DNA from: Orientallactaga sibirica
Lineage: Eukaryota; Chordata; Mammalia; Rodentia; Dipodidae
Reading direction: 5' to 3'
NCBI GenBank assembly: GCA_036365145.1
Contig: JAEOAD010002231.1
Coordinates: 62,001-126,000 of the forward strand
DNA: 64,000 nucleotides
Positions 54,327-64,000 of this stretch are shown here, one piece after another. Position 1 is the stretch's first letter. Every line of letters starts with the position of its first letter. A program made the translations under genes and the position numbers. A model generated the notes under the pieces. The model did no database searches. It saw only the letters and a list, made by a program, of their open reading frames with translations, and was not told where the DNA came from.

Positions 54327-54447
54327 TTTTTTGAGATAGCTCCAGGCTGATCTGGAATTCACTGAGGAGTCTTAGGGTGGCCTTGAATTCACAATGATCC
54401 TCTTACCTCTGCCTCCTGAGAAAGGCATGCTCCACTATGCCTGGCCC
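54327..54447 (-). mobile_element. B1 SINE, with deletions
   Basis: Reverse B1 missing part of both arms, behind a CT-rich tract. Confidence 0.8.
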
Positions 54448-54488
54448 TCTTTTTTATTCCTTCCTTCCCTTCTTCCCCTTCCTTTTTT

Positions 54489-54611
54489 GGGGTTTTGTTA
54501 AGACAGTATCACTCTGTAGCCTACACTGACTTCAAACTCACACTCTTTTTGCTTCTGCCCCCCAACCCCACAAGTGATGGTATTAAAATCATGTTGCCAC
54601 CATGCCTGGTT
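54489..54611 (-). mobile_element. B1-like SINE, old
   Basis: 'agacagtatcactctgtagc' and 'caagtgatggtattaaaatc' mark an old reverse B1. Confidence 0.65.
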
Positions 54612-55009
54612 TAGTGCACTGCTTCTTTCACATAGAAAATCTGCCAAAACAAAGGAGGGAAGAAAGGAGGGAGGAAAAGAAGGAAACGCTAACTAAAGTG
54701 AACAGTATGTTTAATGATGTAGTTGTTATATTATTTTGCATGCACTGTATGTCATTTTGGATCAGTAACAAATATTTCATGGACTGTATTTCAGGGAGTT
54801 CTGTATTTGGAGACATTACAAGGATATAGCAAGTAGAAGCATAAGCCAGAACTGCCTAGATTCAAATCCTGGTTCCCCTGTCTGGGCAGATTACCTCTCT
54901 GTGCCCTAGTCACCTGATCTGTAAAGTGGGCCATTAATAGTACCTTTGGGTTAGTAATATATGTAAAACCTTACAGCACAACCTGGAATTAAGTGTCATT
55001 AAGATTTTG
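54612..55009. other. unique DNA, no recognised feature
   Basis: Nothing recognised. Confidence 0.5.
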
Positions 55010-55403
55010 CCATTATTCAGTGACCTCTGTGATGGCCCAAAAGGCACCATAGTGCTGAGAAGAAGGAACACAGGAATTCTCAGCACTGAAACATCTCTAT
55101 CACACCTTCCAAGGCTCAGGGTCCATTGTGGAAGAGGTGGCAGAAAGAATGTAAGGGCCAGACTCTTTATAATGCACTCTTCCAGACACAAAATGGCCTG
55201 GATACCCATGACCATGCAATGCCTGGCACTACCTACACAAGACCCTCATGGTAGGAGGAAAAGATGATGACATCAAAATAAAAGAAAGATTAATTGAGGG
55301 GGAAAGCATATGATGGTGAGTGGAGTTGTGAAGGGGAAAGCAGGGGGGAGGGAATTATCATGTTTATTGTCTATAATTATGTTAGTTGTCAATTAAAAAA
55401 AGT
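55010..55403 (+). mobile_element. LINE-1 3' UTR fragment
   Basis: Forward 3' end of the L1 family ('ggtccattgtggaagaggtg', end 'gtcaattaaaaaaagtt'). Its antisense strand is open at 54,934-55,215. Confidence 0.85.
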
Positions 55404-55555
55404 TATTTTTGTTTTGTTTTTTTGAGGTAGGGTAGCCTAGGCTGGCCTGGAATTCACTATGTAGTCTTAGGACAGCCTCAAACTCATGGCAATCCTCCAA
55501 CCTCTGCCTCTCAAGTACTGGGATTAAAGGCATGCACCACCATGCCCAGATCTCA
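55404..55555 (-). mobile_element. B1 SINE in or after L1 tail
   Basis: Reverse B1; 'tctcaataaaaaaaattt' after it repeats the L1 tail. Confidence 0.9.
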
Positions 55556-56246
55556 ATAAAAAAAATTTAAAAATAGTTTACATATGTGAGAAAAGATTTT
55601 GTTGTTATTATGATTATTGGGAAATATGTAATAGGTTTGCTTGTACAGGCGCTGAGTCTGGTTTTGTTCTATCACTTGTGCTTCTGTGGATATTTATCTC
55701 TTTTTACTTCCCTCCTCCCTCCCTCATTCTTTCCTTTCTTCTTTTCCCCCCTTCCTCTTTCCTCTTAAAATAATGACATCACAACCCTTTCTGTCAGTCT
55801 TAATAGTATATTACAACTGTGATGGATTCACTCATGACCTTTTCTACTGTCCTGCCAGTACTAACGGTATATTACGTCTTTGGTGAATTCAGTCATCGAT
55901 GTGAATGCTATTTTGGAGATTGACTTTAGTGAGTGGAGACATAAAGAAACTCTGCATATGACTTTCTTTGGGGAAGACAAAGGCTCTGTGGATTCCCTGA
56001 GGGAAGCAGGTTTGTTGACCTCTGTCATTTCTGTTGATTAAGCAGTCATCTCTGCCCACCTCAATGCTTATTCTCTCTACTCACGTCAAAAGCATCAGAC
56101 TCTTCTCTGAGCTCTTTCCAAGAATAATAAGTACATGGCCACATTTGTGAAATAACTTAAGAGCATAATGTTAAACATTTTTGTCAAAAAGCAAACAACA
56201 CAGGAAAAGTTTAATATCACAGTGTTTCATAGCATTTAGATCACAT
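55556..56246. other. unique DNA, no recognised feature
   Basis: Includes a CT-rich tract at about 55,705-55,768; nothing else recognised. Confidence 0.5.
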
Positions 56247-56390
56247 AGCTTTTTTTCTTTGGGGGGCAAGATCTCACTCTAGCCCAGGCTGACCTGGATC
56301 TTACTCTGTAGCCCAGGCTGGCCTCAAAGTCAGGATTCTCCTCCTACCTCAGCCTTCCCAGTGCTGAGATTAAACATATGAGCCACCATG
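56247..56390 (-). mobile_element. B1 SINE, diverged
   Basis: Reverse B1 with 'ctctgtagcccaggctggcc' in place of the local subfamily signature, so an older type. Confidence 0.85.
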
Positions 56391-56539
56391 ATAATCTGCT
56401 TATTGCCTTTCATTCTTGTGTGCATTTATGCTAGATGTTTAGGCTCGTTAACCTTATATTCCTCTACTGAGTGCAAACTCAGCTTTGAATAACATCTATC
56501 CTTGCCCATCTAGCCAATTTCTTAGAAAATATGTTTTCA

Positions 56540-56742
56540 GGGCTGGAGAGATGGCTTAGTGGTTAAGGTCTTTGCCTGCAAAGCCAAAGGATACTGGTTC
56601 AATTCCCCAGGACCTTTGTAAGCCAGATGCACCAGGGGGCACATGCATCTGGAGTTAGTTTACAGTGGCCAGAGGCCCTCATGTGCCCATTCTTTCTCCC
56701 CCTCTCTTTCTCCCTCTTTCTCTCAAATAAATAAATAAATAT
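56540..56742 (+). mobile_element. tRNA-derived B2-like SINE
   Basis: Perfect duplication 'aaatatgttttca' at 56,527-56,539 and 56,743-56,755. Confidence 0.97.
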
Positions 56743-56755
56743 AAATATGTTTTCA

Positions 56756-57546
56756 TATGTGGGTTTCTCAAAATAACCATTCAACTACTTGGCTTGATCA
56801 ACAAACGTGTATTTGGAAGACATTGTCCTAATTTTAATTTTTTTTTGTTTTCACTGAGTAAATAACTCTAAAATGGCTCTAATAGCTCTAAAATAGCACT
56901 ATTTGTAGAATAAGAAAAAAGTTCACCAGATGCACCCTCTCCACATGCATCTTTTTTCTTTCACATAAAGTAGGGACTTACTTTTGGAGAGTTCCCATAA
57001 GTAATGAGGCTCTTATAATGACATCATTAGAGCTGATACTAGACATCATCAAGTCATTTTCATGGCGAGCCTGTGTTTAGTTTTAGAGGAAGTGAAGATG
57101 CTAATGCACCAGCTATTCTTTTATCTTATTCATCCATGTCTGGTCTATAGGAACTTCTCCCTATGCTCAGTTGAAACAGAATTTCATCCTTTCAAGTATG
57201 CTTTTTGGGGCCAGGTATATATCTCCCCTTCACACTGATCCTTTTTTGATTTTGTAATGGTACTTTTCAAGTTGAAGAAATTGAAAAATACTTCTGGAAA
57301 GATTTTATTGTTTTTTTTTTTAATGGGCTCTGCTGTCTTCTCATTAATTCCAGCTTTTATAATGCTATGCCATTATCACTAAGCAACTAAATGAATTGTG
57401 AGTGTCTGCCCTTCAGATTTTAAAAATCACATATTTCCTTGATTCTTGGAAATAATCACACATCCACAGAACTCAAACTGTCTCAGAAGTGAAAAAAGAG
57501 AATTTTAATGATAAAGTAGAATGCTTGAAAACATAACATTTGGAAA
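56756..57546. other. unique AT-rich DNA
   Basis: No gene or repeat recognised. Confidence 0.5.
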
Positions 57547-57560
57547 TTGAGTTTCAATTT

Positions 57561-57792
57561 CTTTTTAATATTTTATTTATTTGAGAGATAGAGAAAGAGG
57601 GAGGGAAGGAAGAAGAGGGAGAGAGAATGAGAGAATGAAAATGGGCACTCCAGGGCCTCCAGCCACTGCAAACGAACTCCAGATGCATGTGCCCCCTTGT
57701 GCATCTGGCTTATGTGGGTCCTGGAGAATTGAATCAGTATCCTTTGGCTTTGCAGAAGAACACCTTTAACTGCTAAGCCATCTCTCCAGCCC
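57561..57792 (-). mobile_element. tRNA-derived B2-like SINE
   Basis: Perfect duplication 'ttgagtttcaattt' at 57,547-57,560 and 57,793-57,806. Confidence 0.97.
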
Positions 57793-57806
57793 TTGAGTTT
57801 CAATTT

Positions 57807-58077
57807 TTACTCATTAGATGTAGAAGAAATTCAGATGACCTGAAGGGAAGAAGTACAAATATTCCTTTTCATTAAATTGTGCATATTATCATGTGTGAAA
57901 TGAAGATAAACCTTGTCCTTTGACTGGAGAGTGCTGACCTAGTACATTCTTACTATCATGAATCCTAGGTGTTTATCTTTCAGATGGAGAACTTTGATAA
58001 CTGAGACACAACCATTAAAAGAATTCTTGGTTGTGTTCTGTAAGAAATAATCTGATGTTCTATATAGCAATAATACC
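57807..58077. other. unique DNA
   Basis: Nothing recognised. Confidence 0.5.
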
Positions 58078-58220
58078 TTTTTGACAACTGATGGTACCTG
58101 GCTTCTGTAATACAGGCATTATACTATGGTCATAATCCCCTCCCATAATCCTCCCTTTCCCACCGCTCAAATATCCCTTCTACTGCATCCTATCTTCTTT
58201 CAAGTAGTCTGTCTTGTATT

Positions 58221-58430
58221 TTTTAAATTATTATTTTATTTGCAAGCAGAGATATAGAAGAGAGACAGACATAGAGAGAATGGGCATGTCAGGGCCTCTA
58301 GCCACTGCAAACGAACTCCAGATGCATGGGCCCCTTGTGCATCTGGCTTACATGGGTCCTGGGGAATTGAACCTGGGTCCTTTGGCTTCGTAGGCAAATA
58401 CCTTAGCTGCTAAGCCATTTCTCCATCCCC
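58221..58430 (-). mobile_element. tRNA-derived B2-like SINE in L1
   Basis: Flanks 'tgtcttgtatttt' / 'tgtctagtatttt'. Confidence 0.95.
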
Positions 58431-59069
58431 TGTCTAGTATTTTGATGTCATCATTGTTCCCCCCCTATTTTGCAAGTTTTGTGTAGGTAGCATGAGCCAC
58501 AATGAGGTCATGAACATCAAGACTGCTTGTGTCTGAAAGACAGTATTGCAAGCACTCCTACCCACCCTTTGGTTCTTACATTCTTTCTGTCATCTCTTCT
58601 GCAATTGTCCCTGAGCCTTTGAGGGTGTGATAGAAATGTTGCAGTGCTGAACACTCCAGTTCTTCTCAGCACTATGCCAAATTTTGAGTCATCCCGGTGT
58701 CCACCACCATCTGAAAAGAGAATCTTCTCTAACCAAAAGTGAGAGTAGCATTAATATATTGGTATAAACATAAATATTTAGAGGTCAGTTTGGTGGACAT
58801 AATAGATCCATTTAGCCAGACAACAGCAGTAATTTTTCTCTAGGGTTTATGACCTCCCAAACATAGGCTTTTGATTAGGCTTTCAGTACCAGACAGGAAT
58901 TGCCTCCTGTGGAGTGAGCCTCAAATCCTATCAGAGAGAAGTCACTTTCCCCCTAACAGACATTCCACACTGTACCACTTGGTACACTTGGCCTGGTTGG
59001 TCAGCTATGAAGCTTTCAGGGTCCATGGTTGATTAAGACTGCTGATGACTTTTCTCCCCCAACAGCATA

Positions 59070-59432
59070 TGTAGCAGACAGCTTTAGGTTCTTTGAGATG
59101 AACTTCCAGACCAGACACAGTTATGGAGGAATGGATTTATTGAAGCTTACAGATCCAGAGGAAGTTCCATAATGGCAGAAGAAGCTGGCCTGCCTTCACA
59201 GGTCCAAGCAGACAGAGAAGCCACAAGCCAAACACCACACAGCACGGCACACTTCAGGAACTCCAGCTAGGCACACTTTGCATATCTTTAGATTGAAATC
59301 TCAAACCCACCACCACACCTTAAGATCAGCCCAGTGACACTGCCTCCAGCCAAATGCCTGCAGATGCAAACTACAAACTACAACCTAATGAAACACTGAA
59401 TATATTGGGGGCCATCTATTCAAACTACCACA
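59070..59432 (-). mobile_element. MaLR-like LTR in L1
   Basis: The minus strand begins 'tgtggtagtttgaatagatg' and ends 'gctgtctgctaca'. Homologous to 6,287-6,656 with an extra dozen bases near its end. Flanks 'gcata' / 'gaata' fit a 5-base duplication with one change. Confidence 0.85.
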
Positions 59433-59915
59433 GAATACATAGCTCTTTCCAGCATCCTGACAAGTAGTTAACAGGGAGGAGGCTTCCAACTCAGCTCCAG
59501 CTTGGTTCCTCGGTGACCTACAGCCCACACCTGTGAAGTCTTCATCAACAGGGTCTTACCATCTAGTTCTGGTGGGCAACCAAGAACCTTAAGCAGTAGC
59601 CTTTAAATACATATATAACTTTAAATCTAGATTCTGCATATAAGAAAACATGCAACATTTGACTTTCTGAATCTGGACTATTTCACTTGATATAACAATC
59701 TCTAGTTCTATTCTTCTTTTTTATCCCCCCGCTAATGCCATAATTTCATTCTTCTTTACAGCTGAATAAAATTCCATTGTGTATATGCACCACATATACA
59801 TACCATGTACATGCACCACATCCTTGTACCACGTCTGGTGATGGGCATCTAGGCCTTCTCCATATCTTGGCTATTCTGGGCAGCACAGAACCACATCCTT
59901 GTATTGAAGCTTGTG

Positions 59916-60732
59916 ATGTCAGCTTTTTGTTACTGACCAGGTACTTGAGACAACTTAAAGGAGGAAAGGTTTATTTTGTCACCTGGTTTCAGTCCATGGC
60001 CAGTGGTTCAGTTGTTCATTATTTCTGCAACAAGGAAGAGCATCATGACAGAGAAGGTCTGGAGAGGGATGGGTGGGGAGAGGAAGAAAGGAGCGGTCAG
60101 ACAGAAAGATTGATGACTCTGGGAAACATATCTGTTTCAGACTATAACAGAGAAGTACCCTTTCCTCTTTGCCACAGTTGTGTATCAGTCCAGATCTTTG
60201 TTTTCTCCAGCTTGCGGTGGCTTCAAGTTCATCTGTGTAGCTAACCCTTGCTCTAGGTTGAGACAAGAGTGATCTTAAGGTCTGATGGTCATAACAACTT
60301 GGGACAATGTTTATCTTCTGTATTAGACTCCAAACTTCCTGAGGTCCAGGGGCTATGTTTGTCTTTTTAGCCCCTGCATAAGTATCATCCAACCAATGCA
60401 AGAATAGTTGTGTGACTTTTCCTGGGGGGGGGATGTGAATCAACATCTATTCATCCTTGTTAGGGCACCGATGACAGACCAAAGGAACAATTCCACCCAA
60501 GTTTAGCTTAGTGAACCAGTGAGGTTCTTGGGGTTACTTATAGGACCATGGTGAGAGAATACGTAACAGGAGCATGGATGATGCAAAGGCAGCTGCATTG
60601 CTGAAAAGGACCCCTTCCCCATCAGCCAGCAAAGGTGGTTCTGAAAGCTTCAGTCCTGGAGCATCTTTTTCATCTTGCAGTCCACTCCACTGGAGAGAGG
60701 CTACACTCTCAGAAATTTCTTATCACTTCCAT
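59916..60732. other. possible LTR remnant, otherwise unique
   Basis: 59,930-60,260 ('gagacaacttaaaggaggaa' onward) resembles the antisense of a rodent MaLR LTR but is too diverged to be sure. Overlapping 155-codon frames on both strands (59,777-60,244 and 59,979-60,446) have no recognised product. Confidence 0.3.
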
Positions 60733-60846
60733 TTATCTATTTATTTTATCTGAGAGAGACAGAGAGACATGGGACCTGGAGATTTGAACAAGCATTTTTA
60801 GGCTTTGCAAGCACATGCCTTAACTGCTAAGCCATATGTCCAGCCC
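60733..60846 (-). mobile_element. tRNA-derived B2-like SINE, internally deleted
   Basis: Has the GA tract and the head complement 'gctaagccatatgtccagcc' but lacks most of the body. Confidence 0.85.
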
Positions 60847-60942
60847 TTTTACTGCTTTTAAAAAACCTGGGAATGGATCTTATCAACCTTGAGTTTTCTG
60901 AGTTTCCTATCCTTGTAAGTTCTGTTAGCTTCCCAAACTTAG

Positions 60943-61048
60943 GATTTTTTTTTTCTTTTTTCAAGGTAGGTTCTCATTCTAGCCCAGGCTGGCCTTGAAC
61001 TCACAGCAATCCTCCTGAGTGCTGAGAGTAAAGGCTTACACTACTTCC
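60943..61048 (-). mobile_element. B1 SINE, internally deleted
   Basis: 'ttcaaggtaggttctcattc' then a jump to 'gaactcacagcaatcctcct'. Confidence 0.8.
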
Positions 61049-62392
61049 CAATTTTTATGAATTTTCCTGTTTCTCCAAAAGAGCATGTTTCAATCTGTAG
61101 CCAAACGACACACATGTCAGCATTTTTTTCTTTTTGTTAAACAAATGATAGAGTGGTGAGCTCACAGCCATACAGTAGGCATTCCTGAATGGCAGCTCTC
61201 TTCATTATATGGCATTAGTTCAGACACACACACACACACACACCAAGTCAACATATGAGTAACACAGTCTTGCTGTCTGTAAGAATAGACTTACAATGAA
61301 GACAGTGATAGGAAGGATACAGTCTACTTATTTATTGAAGGCTGTGTAAGTTGGAACCCAAGCTGGAAAATAATCTTATAAATAAATATGTTCCAGTGCT
61401 GTTGAGACTTAAGTTTGAATGAGCTTTCTGTGTAGTGGAGCTGGTAGAAAAGTCCATGTGTGCTGATATATTAGTGGCCTATATAATTTGAACATGCACA
61501 GAGGTTATGGTAAGCAAATGTTTAAGTTATTACTATTTAATGCATACGTGTGGCACTGAGGGCTCACATTATACCTTGGTACACTGGTGTATTTTAAAAG
61601 TAGATGTGGTTCCTTGCCAGGTGGAGCTACAAGTTCTGATTTAGGAATGGTCATGGCTGGTTTAGGTTTTGCTAAACCTAAGACTTACTTCAAAGCCCTT
61701 CCAGGCACCCTGGCATATGTTGGATCTTTGGTATTAACGGTGAAGGAGATGGTGAAGTGAGAGGCACTGAGGAGTGTGAAATGTGGGCAGTGGCTGAAAC
61801 GGACTGACATTCAGCTGCCGGTTTCCAGTCGCTGCTTCCTCTCCAAAGGAAATAGTGTCTGCTGAAGGAAAACAACCCAGGGAGCCAGAAAAGCACAGCC
61901 TGTGACATCTACATCACTTCCAATGACTGAAATGCTAAGAACTGAGAAGTTAGCCTCCTAAACAGTTTCTCTCTGATAAGCTCTGTCTCAGGAACAGCTA
62001 CTTCACTTGGTTCATTGAAGGTAGTTGGGTTCTCTTATTACTTTGTGATCGCACTGTCAGCACAACACCATGACTGTCAACACCATGATTTCCCTAAAGC
62101 ACATTTTCTTGAAACTTCTCAAATATGTGTTTTCTTTCTTGCTTTTTTGTTTTTTCTTTCTTAAAAGTTACATCTAGAGAGATCTCCACATATGAACATG
62201 CACACACAGATGGATCAATACCTTTAAATGGTCCTTCTCTTTAGTTTAATCAAAATCTGCCAGTTAGACAGCATTTGAAGAGTTCACTCTAAGGGAAACA
62301 TAGTGACTGCTGGGTGAGGTGCCTGTTCCTCACAACTAGGTACAATATTAGTTATGTGCTACTGTGTGTGACTTACCTTGCTTAAGCCTAGC
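61049..62392. other. unique DNA with (CA)n
   Basis: Apart from the CA run at about 61,213-61,243, no feature recognised. Confidence 0.5.
61213..61243. repeat. (CA)n microsatellite
   Basis: About 14 CA units. Confidence 0.9.
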
Positions 62393-62597
62393 TATTAAAG
62401 AGAGAGAGAGAGCAAGAGAGAGAGAAAGAGGAAGAGAGAGAGAGAGAGGCAAAAGAATGGGCATGCCAGGGCCTCTTGCCACTGCAGATGAACTCCATGT
62501 GCCACTTTTGCATCTGGCTTTATTTGGGTACTAGGGAGTCACACATGGGCCTACAGGCTTTGAAAGCCTTTAGCCACTGAGCCATCTTCCAGTCCTA
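62393..62597 (-). mobile_element. tRNA-derived B2-like SINE
   Basis: Reverse, diverged copy of the short-body type with a GA-rich tract at 62,400-62,450. Confidence 0.9.
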
Positions 62598-62844
62598 GAT
62601 ATTGGCTCTTATTGTTCACTTACACTTTATGCCATTCCAGTGGCATGGTATGCAATACTTATTAAATGTGAAGTGAGTGTTGATAATAGATGTGAAAAGA
62701 TGTCATTTAGAGAATCTAGTTCCATATAATCATAATTTATAAAGTTAGGATTCATTATACTTATTTTGAGGTTTCCATTTCTCTTCTTAAATTGGAGTCA
62801 TGTGGCCTTGGAAAGTTTCAAAGTCCGCTTTCCTTCTCTTCTCT

Positions 62845-62933
62845 CTTTATTTTATTTGGATAGAGTATAGATTGGTGTAGTCTACTCCCATATGCTAGGC
62901 AAATGCTTTACCATGACATACATCCCCAGCTCT
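62845..62933 (-). mobile_element. tRNA-head SINE remnant (B4/ID type)
   Basis: 'atgctaggcaaatgctttac' and 'atgacatacatccccagctc' match the antisense tRNA-derived head shared by ID and B4. Confidence 0.6.
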
Positions 62934-63366
62934 TCTCTTTTCCTTTTGAATTCTTCTTTGAAAAGTGTTGACCAAAGAAATGTATTGCAGAGTTACAAGC
63001 AGACAGATAAGTAAGCAACTTTTGCTTAAAAGACAGAAAAAAAAAATAAGGAACAAGAAAAGTATACCAAAACACATGGATGAGTTTTGTTTCTCTTACC
63101 CTATTCTGACCTAGTTGAAACCTGGATTTCCCCATCTGTGTCTTTAGCTCAGAGGAACTGCTGGCTCACTGAGAGCTGGTGCCAGGTTGATCCTGGCTTC
63201 TTAGGTCCTTGATGAGATTAACTATGCTTCAACTTAGATTTTATACTAAAAACATTTTTGTACAACTATTTAGAATTTAAGGTTACTTGTTTTACATAAT
63301 CACTTATTTTTACCAATGACCAGATGAAAAGATATCCATGCTTTACAAGTTTCAGATTTGAAGCAA
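62934..63366. other. unique DNA, no recognised feature
   Basis: Nothing recognised. Confidence 0.5.
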
Positions 63367-63576
63367 GGGCTGGAGAGAAGGCTCAGAGGGGAAAGGCACT
63401 TGCCTGAAAAGCCTAACAACCTGGGTTCAGTTCCCCAGTACCAACATAAAACCAGATGCACAAAGTGGCACATGCATCTGGAGTTCATTTACAGTGGCAA
63501 TAGGCCTTGGCACACCCATTTCCTCTCTTCCATTCATATTCTCTCTGTCCATCCTTGTAAATAAATAAATAAAAGT
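63367..63576 (+). mobile_element. tRNA-derived B2-like SINE
   Basis: Forward copy 'gggctggagagaaggctcag' to 'gtaaataaataaataaaagt'. Confidence 0.92.
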
Positions 63577-64000
63577 ATTTTTAAAGTGAAGAAAAATCCA
63601 CTAATGTATACATTTTCAAAATATTAGTTATAATAATATATTAACATCATATAACAATGTTTTCTTTTCTAGAATAGAACAGATGGTTATACTGACAATA
63701 TACAGTTATGCATATTAACTTTTTGTTTATGAGAAATAGACTTAATTTATTGATGTGATCTTGCATAAATTATAATTCTGAAAATCTCCTTTTCATCATT
63801 TTCTATTTCTCATTTAATTTAATAATAATATCTACATGCAAACAATTCCTAAGAATATGTGTAATGGCTGTGCATAGCACTGAACAGTTGTTATCTTATT
63901 TAAATCTCACAATGTTGCATCATCCCGATGCATGTGTGGTATATAGCTGTCCTAGAAAAAAAAATGAAGGTAAATCCCATTTTTATGGCTTCAGTTTTTA
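63577..64000. other. unique AT-rich DNA to window end
   Basis: Nothing recognised. Confidence 0.5.

Larger units (their letters stand above)
58078..59915 (-). mobile_element. 5'-truncated LINE-1, antisense
   Basis: Reverse L1 from its 3' end ('tttttgacaactgatggt') through the 3' UTR into the end of ORF2 (59,605-59,800, for example 'agctgaataaaattccattg' at about 59,760). It contains a SINE at 58,221-58,430 and a MaLR-like LTR at 59,070-59,432. Confidence 0.8.

Noticed and set aside
59777..60446. 155-codon frames on both strands
   Set aside because: They overlap each other in opposite strands and run across L1/LTR-like sequence.

Overview
This is mammalian nuclear DNA, almost certainly from a rodent. 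The evidence is the SINE mix: 7SL-derived B1 monomers, ID-type and B4-type tRNA SINEs, and a very abundant tRNA-headed, B2-like SINE (head 'ggctggagagatggctta', GA/CT-rich body, A-rich tail with aataaa). The B1 copies carry a sub-family signature ('ctgacctggaattcacta', 'gtagtctcagggtggcct') that differs from the house-mouse and rat consensus. From memory it fits a jerboa-type (Dipodoidea) genome; this is inference and only moderately certain. No host protein-coding gene can be supported with confidence. The window looks intergenic or intronic and is dominated by transposable elements of several ages, many nested.

Layout. 1-4,100: unique DNA, an ancient MLT1-like LTR, SINEs, LINE-1 3' end fragments, and a U6 snRNA pseudogene split by a MaLR-like LTR. 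4,100-6,864: an old, shattered LINE-1 (+) filled with SINEs, a younger antisense L1 3' end and a MaLR-like LTR. 6,865-8,130: a class I ERV LTR with a tRNA-His-like primer binding site and some possible internal sequence. 8,400-23,380: dense SINEs with unique DNA, plus one possible retrocopy (about 9,905-10,750). 23,388-31,598: one nearly complete LINE-1 (+) with degraded ORF1 and ORF2, the FADD motif still legible, broken by four SINEs. 31,600-35,440: mostly unique. 35,440 to about 37,400: a second ERV in + orientation, with a class II LTR, a tRNA-Lys1,2-like primer site and a non-coding leader holding a repeated E-box/YY1-like block. 37,541-45,573: a class II (betaretrovirus-like) provirus on the minus strand with two LTRs, tRNA-Lys3-like primer site, gag, dUTPase, protease, RT/RNase H, integrase, env and polypurine tract in canonical order. 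All its genes are broken. 45,574-64,000: SINEs, a three-level nest of MaLR-like LTRs, further L1 3' ends and unique DNA.

The elements follow known biology: L1 ORF2 protein mobilises its own RNA and the SINEs, leaving 10-16 bp target duplications that I could read at many SINEs, while LTR insertions leave about 5 bp. What stands out is history and architecture rather than a new gene system: (i) four places where two SINEs sit in series between three copies of one target sequence; (ii) an antisense reading frame in the L1 3' UTR that stays open in four copies; (iii) the E-box/YY1-like array in the + strand ERV leader; (iv) the break pattern of the minus-strand provirus, including a lost integrase catalytic aspartate and a frame change just before the envelope membrane anchor. 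All alignments, counts and boundaries were made by eye; SINE and fragment ends are usually good to about 5-15 bases.
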